Below, piece after piece: positions 8,618 to 16,704 of a DNA stretch of 64,000 nucleotides. Origin of the DNA: Eutrophosalina sp902522775 (GTDB lineage Bacteria; Bacteroidota; Bacteroidia; Flavobacteriales; Flavobacteriaceae); assembly GCA_902522775.1 (NCBI GenBank), contig CABYWQ010000002.1:122496-186495 (forward strand), in the 5' to 3' direction. The notes beneath the pieces are model-generated. The model did not search any database. It saw only the letters and a program-made list of their open reading frames with translations, and was not told the DNA's origin. A program made the position numbers and the translations under genes. Within the stretch, counting starts at the first letter, position 1. Each line of letters opens with the position of its first letter.

Positions 8618-9067
8618 ATGAAAAAAGGTATACATCCAGAAAATTACAGATTAGTTGCTTTTAAAGACATGTCAAATAATGATGTTTTTATAACTAAGTC
8701 TGCGGTTGAAACTAAAGATTCAATTTCAGTAGACGGTATTGATTATCCTCTTGTTAAATTAGAGATATCAAGAACATCACACCCTTATTACACTGGAAAA
8801 ACTAAACTTGTTGATACAGCTGGTAGAATTGATAAGTTTAAAAATAGATATGCCAAAGTTTCATTAAAATCAAAGCAATCCGCAGTAGAAGAGGCTCCAG
8901 TTGCTGATGAAGCTCCAGTAGAAGAGGCTCCAGTTGCTGATGAAGCTCCAGTTGCTGATGAAGCTCCAGTTGCAGAAGAGGCTCCAGTTGCTGATGAAGC
9001 TCCAGTAGAAGAGGCTCCACTGGAAGAGGAAAAATCTTTGATCGATAGTCAAGAGGAAAAAAAATAA
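8618..9067 (+). CDS. rpmE2: Ribosomal protein L31, type B, with a long acidic repeat tail
   Basis: Residues 1-87 match the whole of a type B L31 (MKKGIHPENYRLVAFKDMSN at the start, SRTSHPYYTGKTKLVDTAGR in the middle, ending FKNRYAKVSL). The cysteines of zinc-type L31 are absent. L31 bridges the large and small subunits at the central protuberance. A normal type B protein is about 80-95 residues; this one has 149. The extra 60 residues are a tandem run of VADEAP and VEEAP units ending in an acidic segment. The tail is in frame and nothing suggests a shift. It faces the peptide-binding lipoprotein gene with only 3 bases between the stops. Confidence 0.93.
   Translation: MKKGIHPENYRLVAFKDMSNNDVFITKSAVETKDSISVDGIDYPLVKLEISRTSHPYYTGKTKLVDTAGRIDKFKNRYAKVSLKSKQSAVEEAPVADEAPVEEAPVADEAPVADEAPVAEEAPVADEAPVEEAPLEEEKSLIDSQEEKK
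8885..9022 (+). repeat. In-frame 15/18-base tandem repeat in the L31 tail
   Basis: About eight imperfect units based on GAAGCTCCAGTTGCTGAT and GAAGAGGCTCCAGTA encode VEEAP, VADEAP and VAEEAP. All unit lengths are multiples of three, so gains or losses of units keep the frame. The near-identical bases, and not only residues, suggest recent expansion by slippage. Confidence 0.9.
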
Positions 9068-9070
9068 TTT

Positions 9071-10711
9071 TTATAATTTTTTTACCACTTTTTTTAAATT
9101 TAGTTGATTTATAGCATTTGCTTTAAGGCCTGAAATATTTTTAGATACTATCCTGACACTCATGTCGTAATACAAAGGAATAATTGGCGAATATCTTCTA
9201 ATTATATTTTCAAGATCATTACTAATTTTTTCATACGAAATTGGGTTTTTATTACCTATAAGTTCATATAATTCATCGAAATTTGTATTGCTAAAGAACG
9301 TATAGTTTGGTCCTTTGGGAGTATGATTTTTTGAATAGAATAGTGAAAAATAATTTTCAACATTTGGATAATCAGCTATCCAGCTTGCTCTAAATGCATC
9401 AAATTTTCCAGTTGCCTTTCCTTGTCTTAGGATTGAGGGTGGTGTTATTTCTATTTTTATTTGAACTCCAATTTTTTGAAGCTCAGATTGAATAAATTCT
9501 AAAATATCTAAATATTGGGAATCTGAAACAATTGTAATATTTATTTCATCAATATCATTATCTGATTTATAAATGGAGATTAATTTTTTTGATAGATCAA
9601 GGTCATAATTGTATCTGGGTAAATAAAAACCATTGTTTAATCCATTTGGAACAATACCACTTTCAGCAGGATAACCAATGTTTTTTCTTAAAAATTGCAT
9701 CATTTTTTTTCGATCTATAGCAGAATTAATAGCATATCTAAGTAATGTATCTTTTTTTATATTTTTTTTTATATTAAAACCAATATATTCAGTATTTAAG
9801 TATGGTGATTTTAAAAGATTAAAATTTGAAGAAAATTTAGGTTTTAAATTGCCTTTGTAATCAAATATTTGATCAATTATAGAATTTTCAGGTGAACTTA
9901 TCATATCAAGTCTTCCTGAAAGCAATTCCATGAATTCACTTTTTTTATCAGGAATGAATGAAATTGCTACACCATCTAAATAAGGTAATTTTTTACCTTT
10001 ATTATCAGTTTCAAAGTATAGTTCATTTTTTAGCAAAACAAGCTTCACATTTTCATCCCATTTTTTGAATTTAAATGGCCCAGTTCCAATTGGATTTTTT
10101 GAAAAATCATCTCCAATTTCATCTATTACTTCGTGAGGAACAACTGAACAATACTTCATACTTAAAATTCCTAAAAATGGATCAAATTCTTTTAAAAGTT
10201 GAATTTCAAATACTGAATCATTTAATGCTTTAAAGCTTTCAACATTATTAAAAACCCAATTTCCAGGTGACGCTATTTTAATATTAAGAAGTCTTTGAAA
10301 ACTATATTCAAAATCATAAGCATTTACATTTCTTGTTAAGTTTTTGCCAAAGTATTCAGATTTATGAAAAAATACATTTTTTCTTAAATTAAATGTATAT
10401 GTTTTTTTATCCTTGCTAATATTCCAAGATTCAGCTATATCTGGTTTAATTTTTAAATTTTCATCTAGATGAACTAATCCATTAAAAATCTGATTTACTG
10501 GCCAAATATTTCGCAATGTCGATGAAAATGCAGGGTCCAATGAACTGATATTTGAATATTCATTGTATTTAAAAATATTAATATTTTGATTGACATCTTT
10601 TTTGCACGAGCAAAATAAGATTGTTGTACATGTAATAACTAAAAATAGTTTGCTTATTTTTCTATGGTAACATTTATATTTGTTCAAATTTTTTAAAATT
10701 GAATGTAGCAT
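9071..10711 (-). CDS. Peptide ABC transporter substrate-binding lipoprotein (SBP family 5)
   Basis: This 546-residue extracytoplasmic binding protein of the OppA/DppA type has a lipoprotein signal with lipobox LFCSC near residue 36. Family features include SSLDPAFSSTLRNIWPVNQIF, GTGPFKFKKWDENVKLVLLKN and the C-terminal WIADYPNVENYFSLFYSKN. It would bind oligopeptides for import, but no permease or ATPase genes are adjacent. The ATG at 10711 overlaps the divergent mtaB start by 13 bases and gives a long 20-residue n-region. A TTG at 10687 would give a more typical signal peptide and remove the overlap. Confidence 0.87.
   Translation of the reverse strand: MLHSILKNLNKYKCYHRKISKLFLVITCTTILFCSCKKDVNQNINIFKYNEYSNISSLDPAFSSTLRNIWPVNQIFNGLVHLDENLKIKPDIAESWNISKDKKTYTFNLRKNVFFHKSEYFGKNLTRNVNAYDFEYSFQRLLNIKIASPGNWVFNNVESFKALNDSVFEIQLLKEFDPFLGILSMKYCSVVPHEVIDEIGDDFSKNPIGTGPFKFKKWDENVKLVLLKNELYFETDNKGKKLPYLDGVAISFIPDKKSEFMELLSGRLDMISSPENSIIDQIFDYKGNLKPKFSSNFNLLKSPYLNTEYIGFNIKKNIKKDTLLRYAINSAIDRKKMMQFLRKNIGYPAESGIVPNGLNNGFYLPRYNYDLDLSKKLISIYKSDNDIDEINITIVSDSQYLDILEFIQSELQKIGVQIKIEITPPSILRQGKATGKFDAFRASWIADYPNVENYFSLFYSKNHTPKGPNYTFFSNTNFDELYELIGNKNPISYEKISNDLENIIRRYSPIIPLYYDMSVRIVSKNISGLKANAINQLNLKKVVKKL
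10649..10682 (+). promoter_or_regulatory. Probable mtaB promoter inside the divergent lipoprotein gene
   Basis: TATATTTG at 10675-10682 is a perfect -7 box 16 bases before the mtaB start. TTTG at 10649-10652 lies 22 bases upstream, longer than the usual 19, so the -33 assignment is weak. The site falls in the signal-peptide codons of the opposite-strand gene. Confidence 0.45.
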
Positions 10712-11982
10712 TTAAAACATTAGGGTGTAAACTAAATTACTCAGAAACTTCCTCAATTTCAAGAGATTTTGAAAATAAAGGACATAAAAAAGTTTCCTTC
10801 AAACATAATGCTGATTTGTATGTAATAAATACTTGTTCAGTGACACAAAACGCTGATAAAGAATTTAAGTACCTTGTAAATAAGGCAAAAAAACAAAATC
10901 CAAAATCTAAAATTATCGCTATTGGTTGTTACGCTCAGTTGAAACCAAATGAAATTTCAAAAATTGAAGGAGTTGATCTTGTTCTGGGTGCTGATAAAAA
11001 ATTTGATATTTTAAATTATATTGACGTTAACGATACATATTCATGTGAAATAAATAATGTATCCAAATTCAAATCAGCATTTTCACTTGGTGATAGAACT
11101 AGATCTTTTTTAAAAGTCCAAGATGGATGTGATTATAAATGTACCTATTGTACTATTCCTTTAGCTAGGGGAAAATCAAGAAGTGGTGAAATAATTGAAA
11201 TAGTTGATAATGCAAAAAAATTAGTTGATAATGGTGTAAAAGAAATAGTTTTAACCGGAGTTAATATCGGAGATTATGGTTTAAGCAGTAAAGATCAAGT
11301 TAGACAATCTACATTTCTAGATTTAATTAAAAGTATAGAAATGGTCTCAGGCCTTGAAAGGGTTAGAATTTCATCCATTGAACCTAATCTGTTGAGTGAT
11401 GAAATTATTCATTTTGTAAGCGAAAGTAAAAAGTTTATGCCTCATTTTCATATTCCTCTTCAAAGTGGATCTAATAAAATATTAAAATTAATGAAGAGGA
11501 GATATTTAAAAAATTTATATGAAAAGAGAGTTGAAAAAATAAAAACTCTAATTCCTGATTGTTGTATTGGAGTAGATATTATTGTAGGCTTTCCTTCGGA
11601 AGATGAAAAAGACTTTCTTGAAACGTATACTTTTTTAGAAAAATTAGATGTCTCATATTTACATGTATTCCCTTTCTCAGAGAGAGATAATACTGAAGCT
11701 AAAGCTTTAAATGCTAAAAACTCTACTCAAATAAAAAATGAAAGAAGTTATTTATTGAGGAAACTCTCAGACTTAAAAAAAAATAAGTTTTATAAAAAAA
11801 ATATTTTTTCAAATAGAAAAGTATTATTTGAATCTGAAAATAAAAATGGATTTGTTCATGGATTTACTGATAATTATATGAGAGTAAAAACCCTCTGGTC
11901 GTCAAAACTTATTGATAAAGTAATTAATATTAATTTATATGATATTGATGATGATAAAATTATATTAGGAAAAACTGTCTAG
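10699..11982 (+). CDS. mtaB: tRNA N6-threonylcarbamoyladenosine methylthiotransferase MtaB
   Basis: This 427-residue radical-SAM methylthiotransferase converts t6A37 to ms2t6A in ANN-decoding tRNAs. The N-terminal UPF0004 domain has cluster cysteines Cys10 (KTLGCKLN), Cys46 (NTCSVT) and Cys77 (IGCYAQ). The radical SAM motif CDYKCTYC is at residues 144-151, and the C terminus carries a TRAM-like region. KTLGCKLNYSET is typical of MtaB over MiaB or RimO. The start is TTG at 10699, placing the conserved strand NVAFKTLGC at the N terminus. It overlaps the divergent lipoprotein start by 13 bases and the convergent GNAT gene by 4. Confidence 0.92.
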   Translation: MNVAFKTLGCKLNYSETSSISRDFENKGHKKVSFKHNADLYVINTCSVTQNADKEFKYLVNKAKKQNPKSKIIAIGCYAQLKPNEISKIEGVDLVLGADKKFDILNYIDVNDTYSCEINNVSKFKSAFSLGDRTRSFLKVQDGCDYKCTYCTIPLARGKSRSGEIIEIVDNAKKLVDNGVKEIVLTGVNIGDYGLSSKDQVRQSTFLDLIKSIEMVSGLERVRISSIEPNLLSDEIIHFVSESKKFMPHFHIPLQSGSNKILKLMKRRYLKNLYEKRVEKIKTLIPDCCIGVDIIVGFPSEDEKDFLETYTFLEKLDVSYLHVFPFSERDNTEAKALNAKNSTQIKNERSYLLRKLSDLKKNKFYKKNIFSNRKVLFESENKNGFVHGFTDNYMRVKTLWSSKLIDKVININLYDIDDDKIILGKTV

Positions 11983-12272
11983 ATTCTAACACCAATAGGT
12001 AATAAATCCATATATTCTCTATGAGTTTTGATGAATTTCTTTATCTCACCGTCAGTTGGCATCATTCTCAATTTCTTTTCTTTAATTATTTCAAAAATTT
12101 CTGTTAAAAACTTGTCTTTAAAGTCATTATCTGAATTTTTAGGTATTATAATTTTTGTTAGAAAAATTTTTCTTTCTTGTAATGCGTACTCTACTTTTGC
12201 TAAATTTCCATCAATTTCAACTTCAAATTGGCGCAAGAAATTATTATCGTTGATATCTAGGGGAGATGACAT
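11979..12272 (-). CDS. Small GNAT-fold protein (YidJ/COG2388-like)
   Basis: This 97-residue protein resembles the short single-domain GNAT-type acetyltransferases of Bacteroidota. FEVEIDGNLAKVEYALQERKIFLTKIIIP matches the first strands, followed by a helix and a short segment ending in IKKFIKTHREYMDLL, where the family usually has a P-FVAKFLKRHPEY-like end. The acetyl-CoA pyrophosphate loop (Q/RxxGxG/A) is not evident, so catalysis is doubtful. It overlaps the convergent mtaB by 4 bases. The substrate is unknown. Confidence 0.65.
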   Translation of the reverse strand: MSSPLDINDNNFLRQFEVEIDGNLAKVEYALQERKIFLTKIIIPKNSDNDFKDKFLTEIFEIIKEKKLRMMPTDGEIKKFIKTHREYMDLLPIGVRI

Positions 12273-12329
12273 AAAAATTAGTTGTTATTATTACGCTAAT
12301 ATACAAAAAATGCTTCTATTTGCTTGTAA

Positions 12330-13001
12330 ATGAGTGTAATTAAAAATAAAACCTATAATATTTACATGATGCCAGGTATGGCCGCAAATTCCTTAATATT
12401 TGAAAGAATCAAACTCCCTGAAAATTATATAATTAATTATTTAGAATGGTTGATGCCTATTGGAGATGAAAAATTAAGTGATTATGTTGAAAGACTTTCT
12501 AAATCAATAAATGGAGACAATATTGTTTTAATCGGCGTTTCATTTGGTGGAATAATAGTACAAGAAATTGCAAAAATTATTAGAGTTCATAAAATAATAA
12601 TAATATCAAGTGTTAAAAAAAGTAATGAATTACCCTTTTTAATGCATCTTGGTAAAAATATAAATGCTCATAGATTTTTTCCAGTAAATTGGCTTGAAAG
12701 TTTTGAGTCCCTTGCAGTTTTTGTGTTTGGTCCATCAATTAAAAAAAAAATTGATTTATATAGAAAATATCTATCAATCAGAGATAAAAACTATTTGAGA
12801 TGGTCAATAAAAAATATAACTGAATGGAAAAATTTTGAATTTTCAAATAATTTAATACATGTTCACGGAACCCATGATTTAGTTTTCCCTTCAATATACA
12901 TTAAAAATGCAATATTTATTCCTAAGGCTACTCATGCAATGATTTTGACTCATTCACAATGGTTTAATGATAATTTAATAAATTTAATAGAGAAAGATTA
13001 A
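12330..13001 (+). CDS. Alpha/beta hydrolase
   Basis: This 223-residue protein has an alpha/beta hydrolase fold: an oxyanion-side strand MMPGMAANSLIFERI, a nucleophile elbow GVSFGG with Ser71, a candidate acid in HGTHDLVFPS near residue 183, and a candidate catalytic His in ATHAMILTH near residue 200. No signal peptide is seen, so it is cytoplasmic. It is likely a serine esterase or lipase-like enzyme with unknown substrate. Its 3' end overlaps the convergent TPR protein gene by 4 bases. Confidence 0.78.
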   Translation: MSVIKNKTYNIYMMPGMAANSLIFERIKLPENYIINYLEWLMPIGDEKLSDYVERLSKSINGDNIVLIGVSFGGIIVQEIAKIIRVHKIIIISSVKKSNELPFLMHLGKNINAHRFFPVNWLESFESLAVFVFGPSIKKKIDLYRKYLSIRDKNYLRWSIKNITEWKNFEFSNNLIHVHGTHDLVFPSIYIKNAIFIPKATHAMILTHSQWFNDNLINLIEKD

Positions 13002-13513
13002 ATCCTTTTCATTTGAGTCTGCATCAACTTGATTTGTTGAGTCATCATTCCATGCTTATCAAGTTTTTTTGCTTCATTTAAAAGTGATGTTGCTTCTCTT
13101 TTTCTTCTTTTTTGCATAAGTATACCTGCCAGGCTAAGTTTCGCCATAGCTAAGTCTTGATTCATATTTAAGCCTAACTGTATAGCTTTTTTAAAAAATT
13201 TTTCGGCTTGAGTTAAATTTTTCTGAGAATAAATAATACCATACAAATAATTCAAGTAACCAAATTGTTTTTTTGTTAATGAGGACTTTGGGTTTTTAAT
13301 TTTATTTAACCAATTTTCAGTTCCGTCAAAGTCTTGTTTTCTCATTTTTAGAAAAGCCATAATCAAAATTTCATTTTTAAAGTATAGCAATAAGAAAATT
13401 AAACTTAAAAAAATTAAAGCTATTCCATTTCCAATATTTTCTAAAGAAAACTGATAAATGGAATATCCAAATATAATTAAGAAGATTATTAGTTTATATA
13501 TTTTATTAAACAT
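12998..13513 (-). CDS. Membrane protein with C-terminal TPR repeats
   Basis: This 171-residue protein has two N-terminal hydrophobic segments (about residues 7-23 and 29-52) and a soluble helical part of about three tetratricopeptide-like units (for example GYLNYLYGIIYSQKNLTQAEKFFKKAIQLG). The topology suggests a small membrane-tethered scaffold facing the cytoplasm. TPR units bind proteins, but the partner is unknown. It is transcribed away from rpmH. Confidence 0.72.
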   Translation of the reverse strand: MFNKIYKLIIFLIIFGYSIYQFSLENIGNGIALIFLSLIFLLLYFKNEILIMAFLKMRKQDFDGTENWLNKIKNPKSSLTKKQFGYLNYLYGIIYSQKNLTQAEKFFKKAIQLGLNMNQDLAMAKLSLAGILMQKRRKREATSLLNEAKKLDKHGMMTQQIKLMQTQMKRI

Positions 13514-13617
13514 GAAAAATATTTTGAACTAAAATACTAAAAGAAATTTATTCATATTTAATTTTATCAAAGTAATTTATTGTATATTTAGCCAGATTTT
13601 TTAAATGTTCAAACCTG

Positions 13618-13776
13618 ATGAAAAGAACTTTTCAACCATCAAATAGAAAAAGAAAAAATAAACATGGCTTTAGGGAAAGAATGTCTTCTGCCGAGGGAAA
13701 AAAAGTACTTGCTTCGAGGAGATCAAAAGGAAGAAAAAAATTAACAGTTTCAAGTGAGCCAAATCACAAAAAATAA
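13618..13776 (+). CDS. rpmH: Ribosomal protein L34
   Basis: This 52-residue, very basic protein begins MKRTFQPSNRKRKNKHGFRE and continues with RMSSAEGKKVLASRRSKGR, the full L34 signature. It is a component of the large subunit near the exit tunnel. The C-terminal extension after the core (KLTVSSEPNHKK) is short and typical of Bacteroidota. The ATG at 13618 is certain from homology. Unlike many bacteria, rnpA, yidD and dnaA are not next to it; a yidD gene occurs at 58991. It is followed by a hairpin terminator. Confidence 0.96.
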   Translation: MKRTFQPSNRKRKNKHGFRERMSSAEGKKVLASRRSKGRKKLTVSSEPNHKK

Positions 13777-13798
13777 GTTGATAAAAAAATAAAAAAAA

Positions 13799-13831
13799 GG
13801 TGTTGCTATTAACAGTAACACCTTTTTTTTT
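13799..13831 (+). terminator. Intrinsic terminator after rpmH
   Basis: GGTGTTGCT pairs with AGTAACACC (one G-U pair) around a short AT-rich loop, followed by a run of T from 13823. This is the only clear Rho-independent terminator seen in the window. It separates rpmH from carB. Confidence 0.85.
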
Positions 13832-13852
13832 GATATATTAATTAAATAAACA

Positions 13853-16702
13853 ATGCCACTAAGAAAAGAACTTAAAAGTATTCTCATAATTGGTTCTGGC
13901 CCAATTATTATTGGACAAGCATGTGAGTTTGATTATTCTGGTTCTCAAGCACTTAGATCTTTAAAGGAAGATGGAATTGAAACAATTTTAATCAATTCAA
14001 ATCCGGCTACTATTATGACTGATCCAGTTATGGCAGATCATATTTATTTACGCCCTTTAACAACAAAATCTATTAGAAAAATCCTTTCTAAACATCAAAT
14101 TGATGCTGTCTTACCAACAATGGGTGGACAGACCGCCCTTAATTTATGTATTGAAGCAGATGAGAAAGGGATTTGGAAAGAGTTTGATATTGAAATTATT
14201 GGTGTGGATATAGATGCAATTCAGATTACTGAAGACAGAGAAAAATTTAGATTGTTATTGGATAAAATTGATATTCCCTATGCTCCTTCAGAAACTGCAT
14301 CATCTTTTTTAAAGGGTAAAGAAATCGCTCAGAATTTTGGATTCCCTTTATGTGTTAGACCATCGTTTACTTTAGGTGGAACTGGCGCATCTATTGTTTA
14401 CGATAAAGATAAGTATGATACATTACTCAAGAGAGGGTTAGAAGCATCCCCAATCCACGAAGTAATGATTGACAAAGCTTTGATTGGATGGAAGGAGTAT
14501 GAATTAGAATTATTGAGAGATAAAAATGACAATGTTGTTATTATTTGTACCATAGAGAATATGGACCCAATGGGAATTCACACTGGAGATTCTATAACAG
14601 TTGCTCCTGCAATGACACTTTCGGACACTACTTTTCAAAAAATGAGAGATATGGCTATAAAAATGATGAGGAGTATTGGTGATTTTGCTGGTGGATGTAA
14701 TGTTCAGTTTGCAGTAAGTCCTGATGAAAATGAAGATATTATTGCTATCGAAATCAACCCTCGAGTTTCAAGATCTTCAGCTTTAGCATCAAAAGCAACA
14801 GGGTATCCAATAGCAAAAATTGCAAGTAAATTAGCAATTGGATATTCACTAGATGAATTAGATAATCAAATCACAAAATCAACATCTGCTTTATTTGAGC
14901 CAACTTTAGATTATGTCATAGTAAAAATTCCAAGATGGAACTTTGATAAATTTGAAGGATCTGAAAGAACTTTAGGTTTACAAATGAAAGCTGTGGGTGA
15001 GGTTATGGCAATTGGAAGATCTTTTCAAGAGGCTCTGCATAAAGCAACTCAATCTCTGGAAATAAAAAGAAATGGACTAGGTGCTGATGGTAAAGGTTAT
15101 ACTGATTATCAAACAATAATAAAAAAACTAAAATATGCTAGCTGGGATAGAGTTTTTGTATTGTATGATGCTATTAAAATTGGTATTTCGATTGAAAGAA
15201 TTCACGAAATTACTAAAATTGATATGTGGTTTTTAAGACAATTTGAAGAGCTATCCATACTTGAAGATGAGATTGAAAATTATAATATTAAAACAATAAC
15301 TAAAGATTTACTGCTAGAATCTAAACAAAAAGGTTTTGCCGACAGACAAATTGCTCATATGCTAGGATGTCTAGAAAGTGAGGTCCATACAAAAAGAAAA
15401 AGTTTAAAAATTAATAGAGTTTATAAACTTGTTGATACATGTGCTGCCGAGTTTAATGCTATGACACCTTATTATTATTCAACTTTTGAACAGGAAATAA
15501 CCAATTCTGAAGGAAAAACATTTACTCATAATGAGAGTGAATCAACTAATCGTGATAAGGTTATTGTATTGGGATCAGGTCCAAACAGAATTGGACAAGG
15601 TATTGAATTTGATTATTGTTGTGTTCATGGTGTTCTCGCTGCCTCTGAATGTGGATATGAAACAATTATGATTAATTGTAATCCAGAAACTGTTTCTACT
15701 GATTTTGATGTTGCAGATAAATTATATTTTGAACCTGTTTTTTGGGAGCATATTTTTGATATAATTCAACATGAAAATCCAATTGGTGTAATTGTCCAAC
15801 TAGGTGGACAAACTGCTTTAAAATTAGCTGAGAAATTAAATAAATATGGTATTAGAATTATTGGAACATCTTTTAATTCACTTGACTTAGCTGAAGATCG
15901 TGGATCCTTTTCTGAATTATTGAAGAAAAATAAAATACCTTACCCAGAGTTTGGAGTTGCTCAAACAGCAGATGAAGCCTTAAAATTATCAGATACATTA
16001 AATTTTCCAATTTTAGTTAGGCCATCATATGTGCTTGGAGGACAAGGAATGAAGATAGTAATTAATAAAGAGGACTTAGAGGCGCATGTTATTGATCTTT
16101 TACAAAAAATTCCTAATAACAAGTTGTTATTAGATCATTACCTAGATGGAGCAATCGAAGCTGAGGCTGATGCAATTTCTGATGGTAAAGATGTTCAAAT
16201 TATTGGAATAATGGAACATATAGAGCCTTGTGGTATTCATTCTGGTGACTCTAATGCTACTCTTCCTCCATTCAATTTAGGTGATTTTGTAATGCAACAA
16301 ATTATTGATCATACTCACAGAATAGCTTTGGAATTAAATACAATTGGCCTTATAAATATTCAGTTTGCAGTAAAAAATGATACTGTTTATATAATAGAAG
16401 CTAATCCTAGAGCATCAAGAACAGTTCCTTTTATTTCTAAAGCCTACAAGCAACCTTACGTTAATTATGCAACCAAAATAATGCTAGGAAAAAATAAGTT
16501 GAAAGATTTTAAGTTTGATCCAAAGTTAGATGGATTCGCAATTAAACAGCCTGTTTTTTCATTTAGTAAATTCCCTAATGTTGATAAAAGCTTAGGCCCA
16601 GAAATGAAAAGTACTGGAGAAAGTATTTTGTTTATTGATGATTTAAATGATGATGATTTCTATGAAATATACTCGAGAAGAAAAATGTATTTAAGCAAAT
16701 AG
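13853..16702 (+). CDS. carB: Carbamoyl-phosphate synthase large subunit, lacking the allosteric domain
   Basis: This 949-residue enzyme makes carbamoyl phosphate for pyrimidines and arginine. Two homologous ATP-grasp halves are visible: IGSGPIIIGQACEFDYSGSQ opens the first and LGSGPNRIGQGIEFDYCCVH (near residue 575) opens the second. Both contain metal and ATP signatures (AIEINPRVSRSSALASKATG and IIEANPRASRTVPFISKAY). E. coli CarB has about 1,073 residues. Here the protein stops shortly after LGPEMKSTGE, where the C-terminal MGS-like regulatory domain would begin. That domain binds UMP and ornithine in E. coli. The stop is clean with rmuC 2 bases on, so this looks like a natural short form. 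The small subunit gene carA is not in the window. Confidence 0.97.
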   Translation: MPLRKELKSILIIGSGPIIIGQACEFDYSGSQALRSLKEDGIETILINSNPATIMTDPVMADHIYLRPLTTKSIRKILSKHQIDAVLPTMGGQTALNLCIEADEKGIWKEFDIEIIGVDIDAIQITEDREKFRLLLDKIDIPYAPSETASSFLKGKEIAQNFGFPLCVRPSFTLGGTGASIVYDKDKYDTLLKRGLEASPIHEVMIDKALIGWKEYELELLRDKNDNVVIICTIENMDPMGIHTGDSITVAPAMTLSDTTFQKMRDMAIKMMRSIGDFAGGCNVQFAVSPDENEDIIAIEINPRVSRSSALASKATGYPIAKIASKLAIGYSLDELDNQITKSTSALFEPTLDYVIVKIPRWNFDKFEGSERTLGLQMKAVGEVMAIGRSFQEALHKATQSLEIKRNGLGADGKGYTDYQTIIKKLKYASWDRVFVLYDAIKIGISIERIHEITKIDMWFLRQFEELSILEDEIENYNIKTITKDLLLESKQKGFADRQIAHMLGCLESEVHTKRKSLKINRVYKLVDTCAAEFNAMTPYYYSTFEQEITNSEGKTFTHNESESTNRDKVIVLGSGPNRIGQGIEFDYCCVHGVLAASECGYETIMINCNPETVSTDFDVADKLYFEPVFWEHIFDIIQHENPIGVIVQLGGQTALKLAEKLNKYGIRIIGTSFNSLDLAEDRGSFSELLKKNKIPYPEFGVAQTADEALKLSDTLNFPILVRPSYVLGGQGMKIVINKEDLEAHVIDLLQKIPNNKLLLDHYLDGAIEAEADAISDGKDVQIIGIMEHIEPCGIHSGDSNATLPPFNLGDFVMQQIIDHTHRIALELNTIGLINIQFAVKNDTVYIIEANPRASRTVPFISKAYKQPYVNYATKIMLGKNKLKDFKFDPKLDGFAIKQPVFSFSKFPNVDKSLGPEMKSTGESILFIDDLNDDDFYEIYSRRKMYLSK

Positions 16703-16704
16703 TA

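Noticed and set aside
8838..9052. Leu/Gln-rich minus-strand frames over the L31 tail
   Set aside because: They are antisense readings of the tandem repeat that encodes the L31 tail; repeat-derived open frames without family signature.
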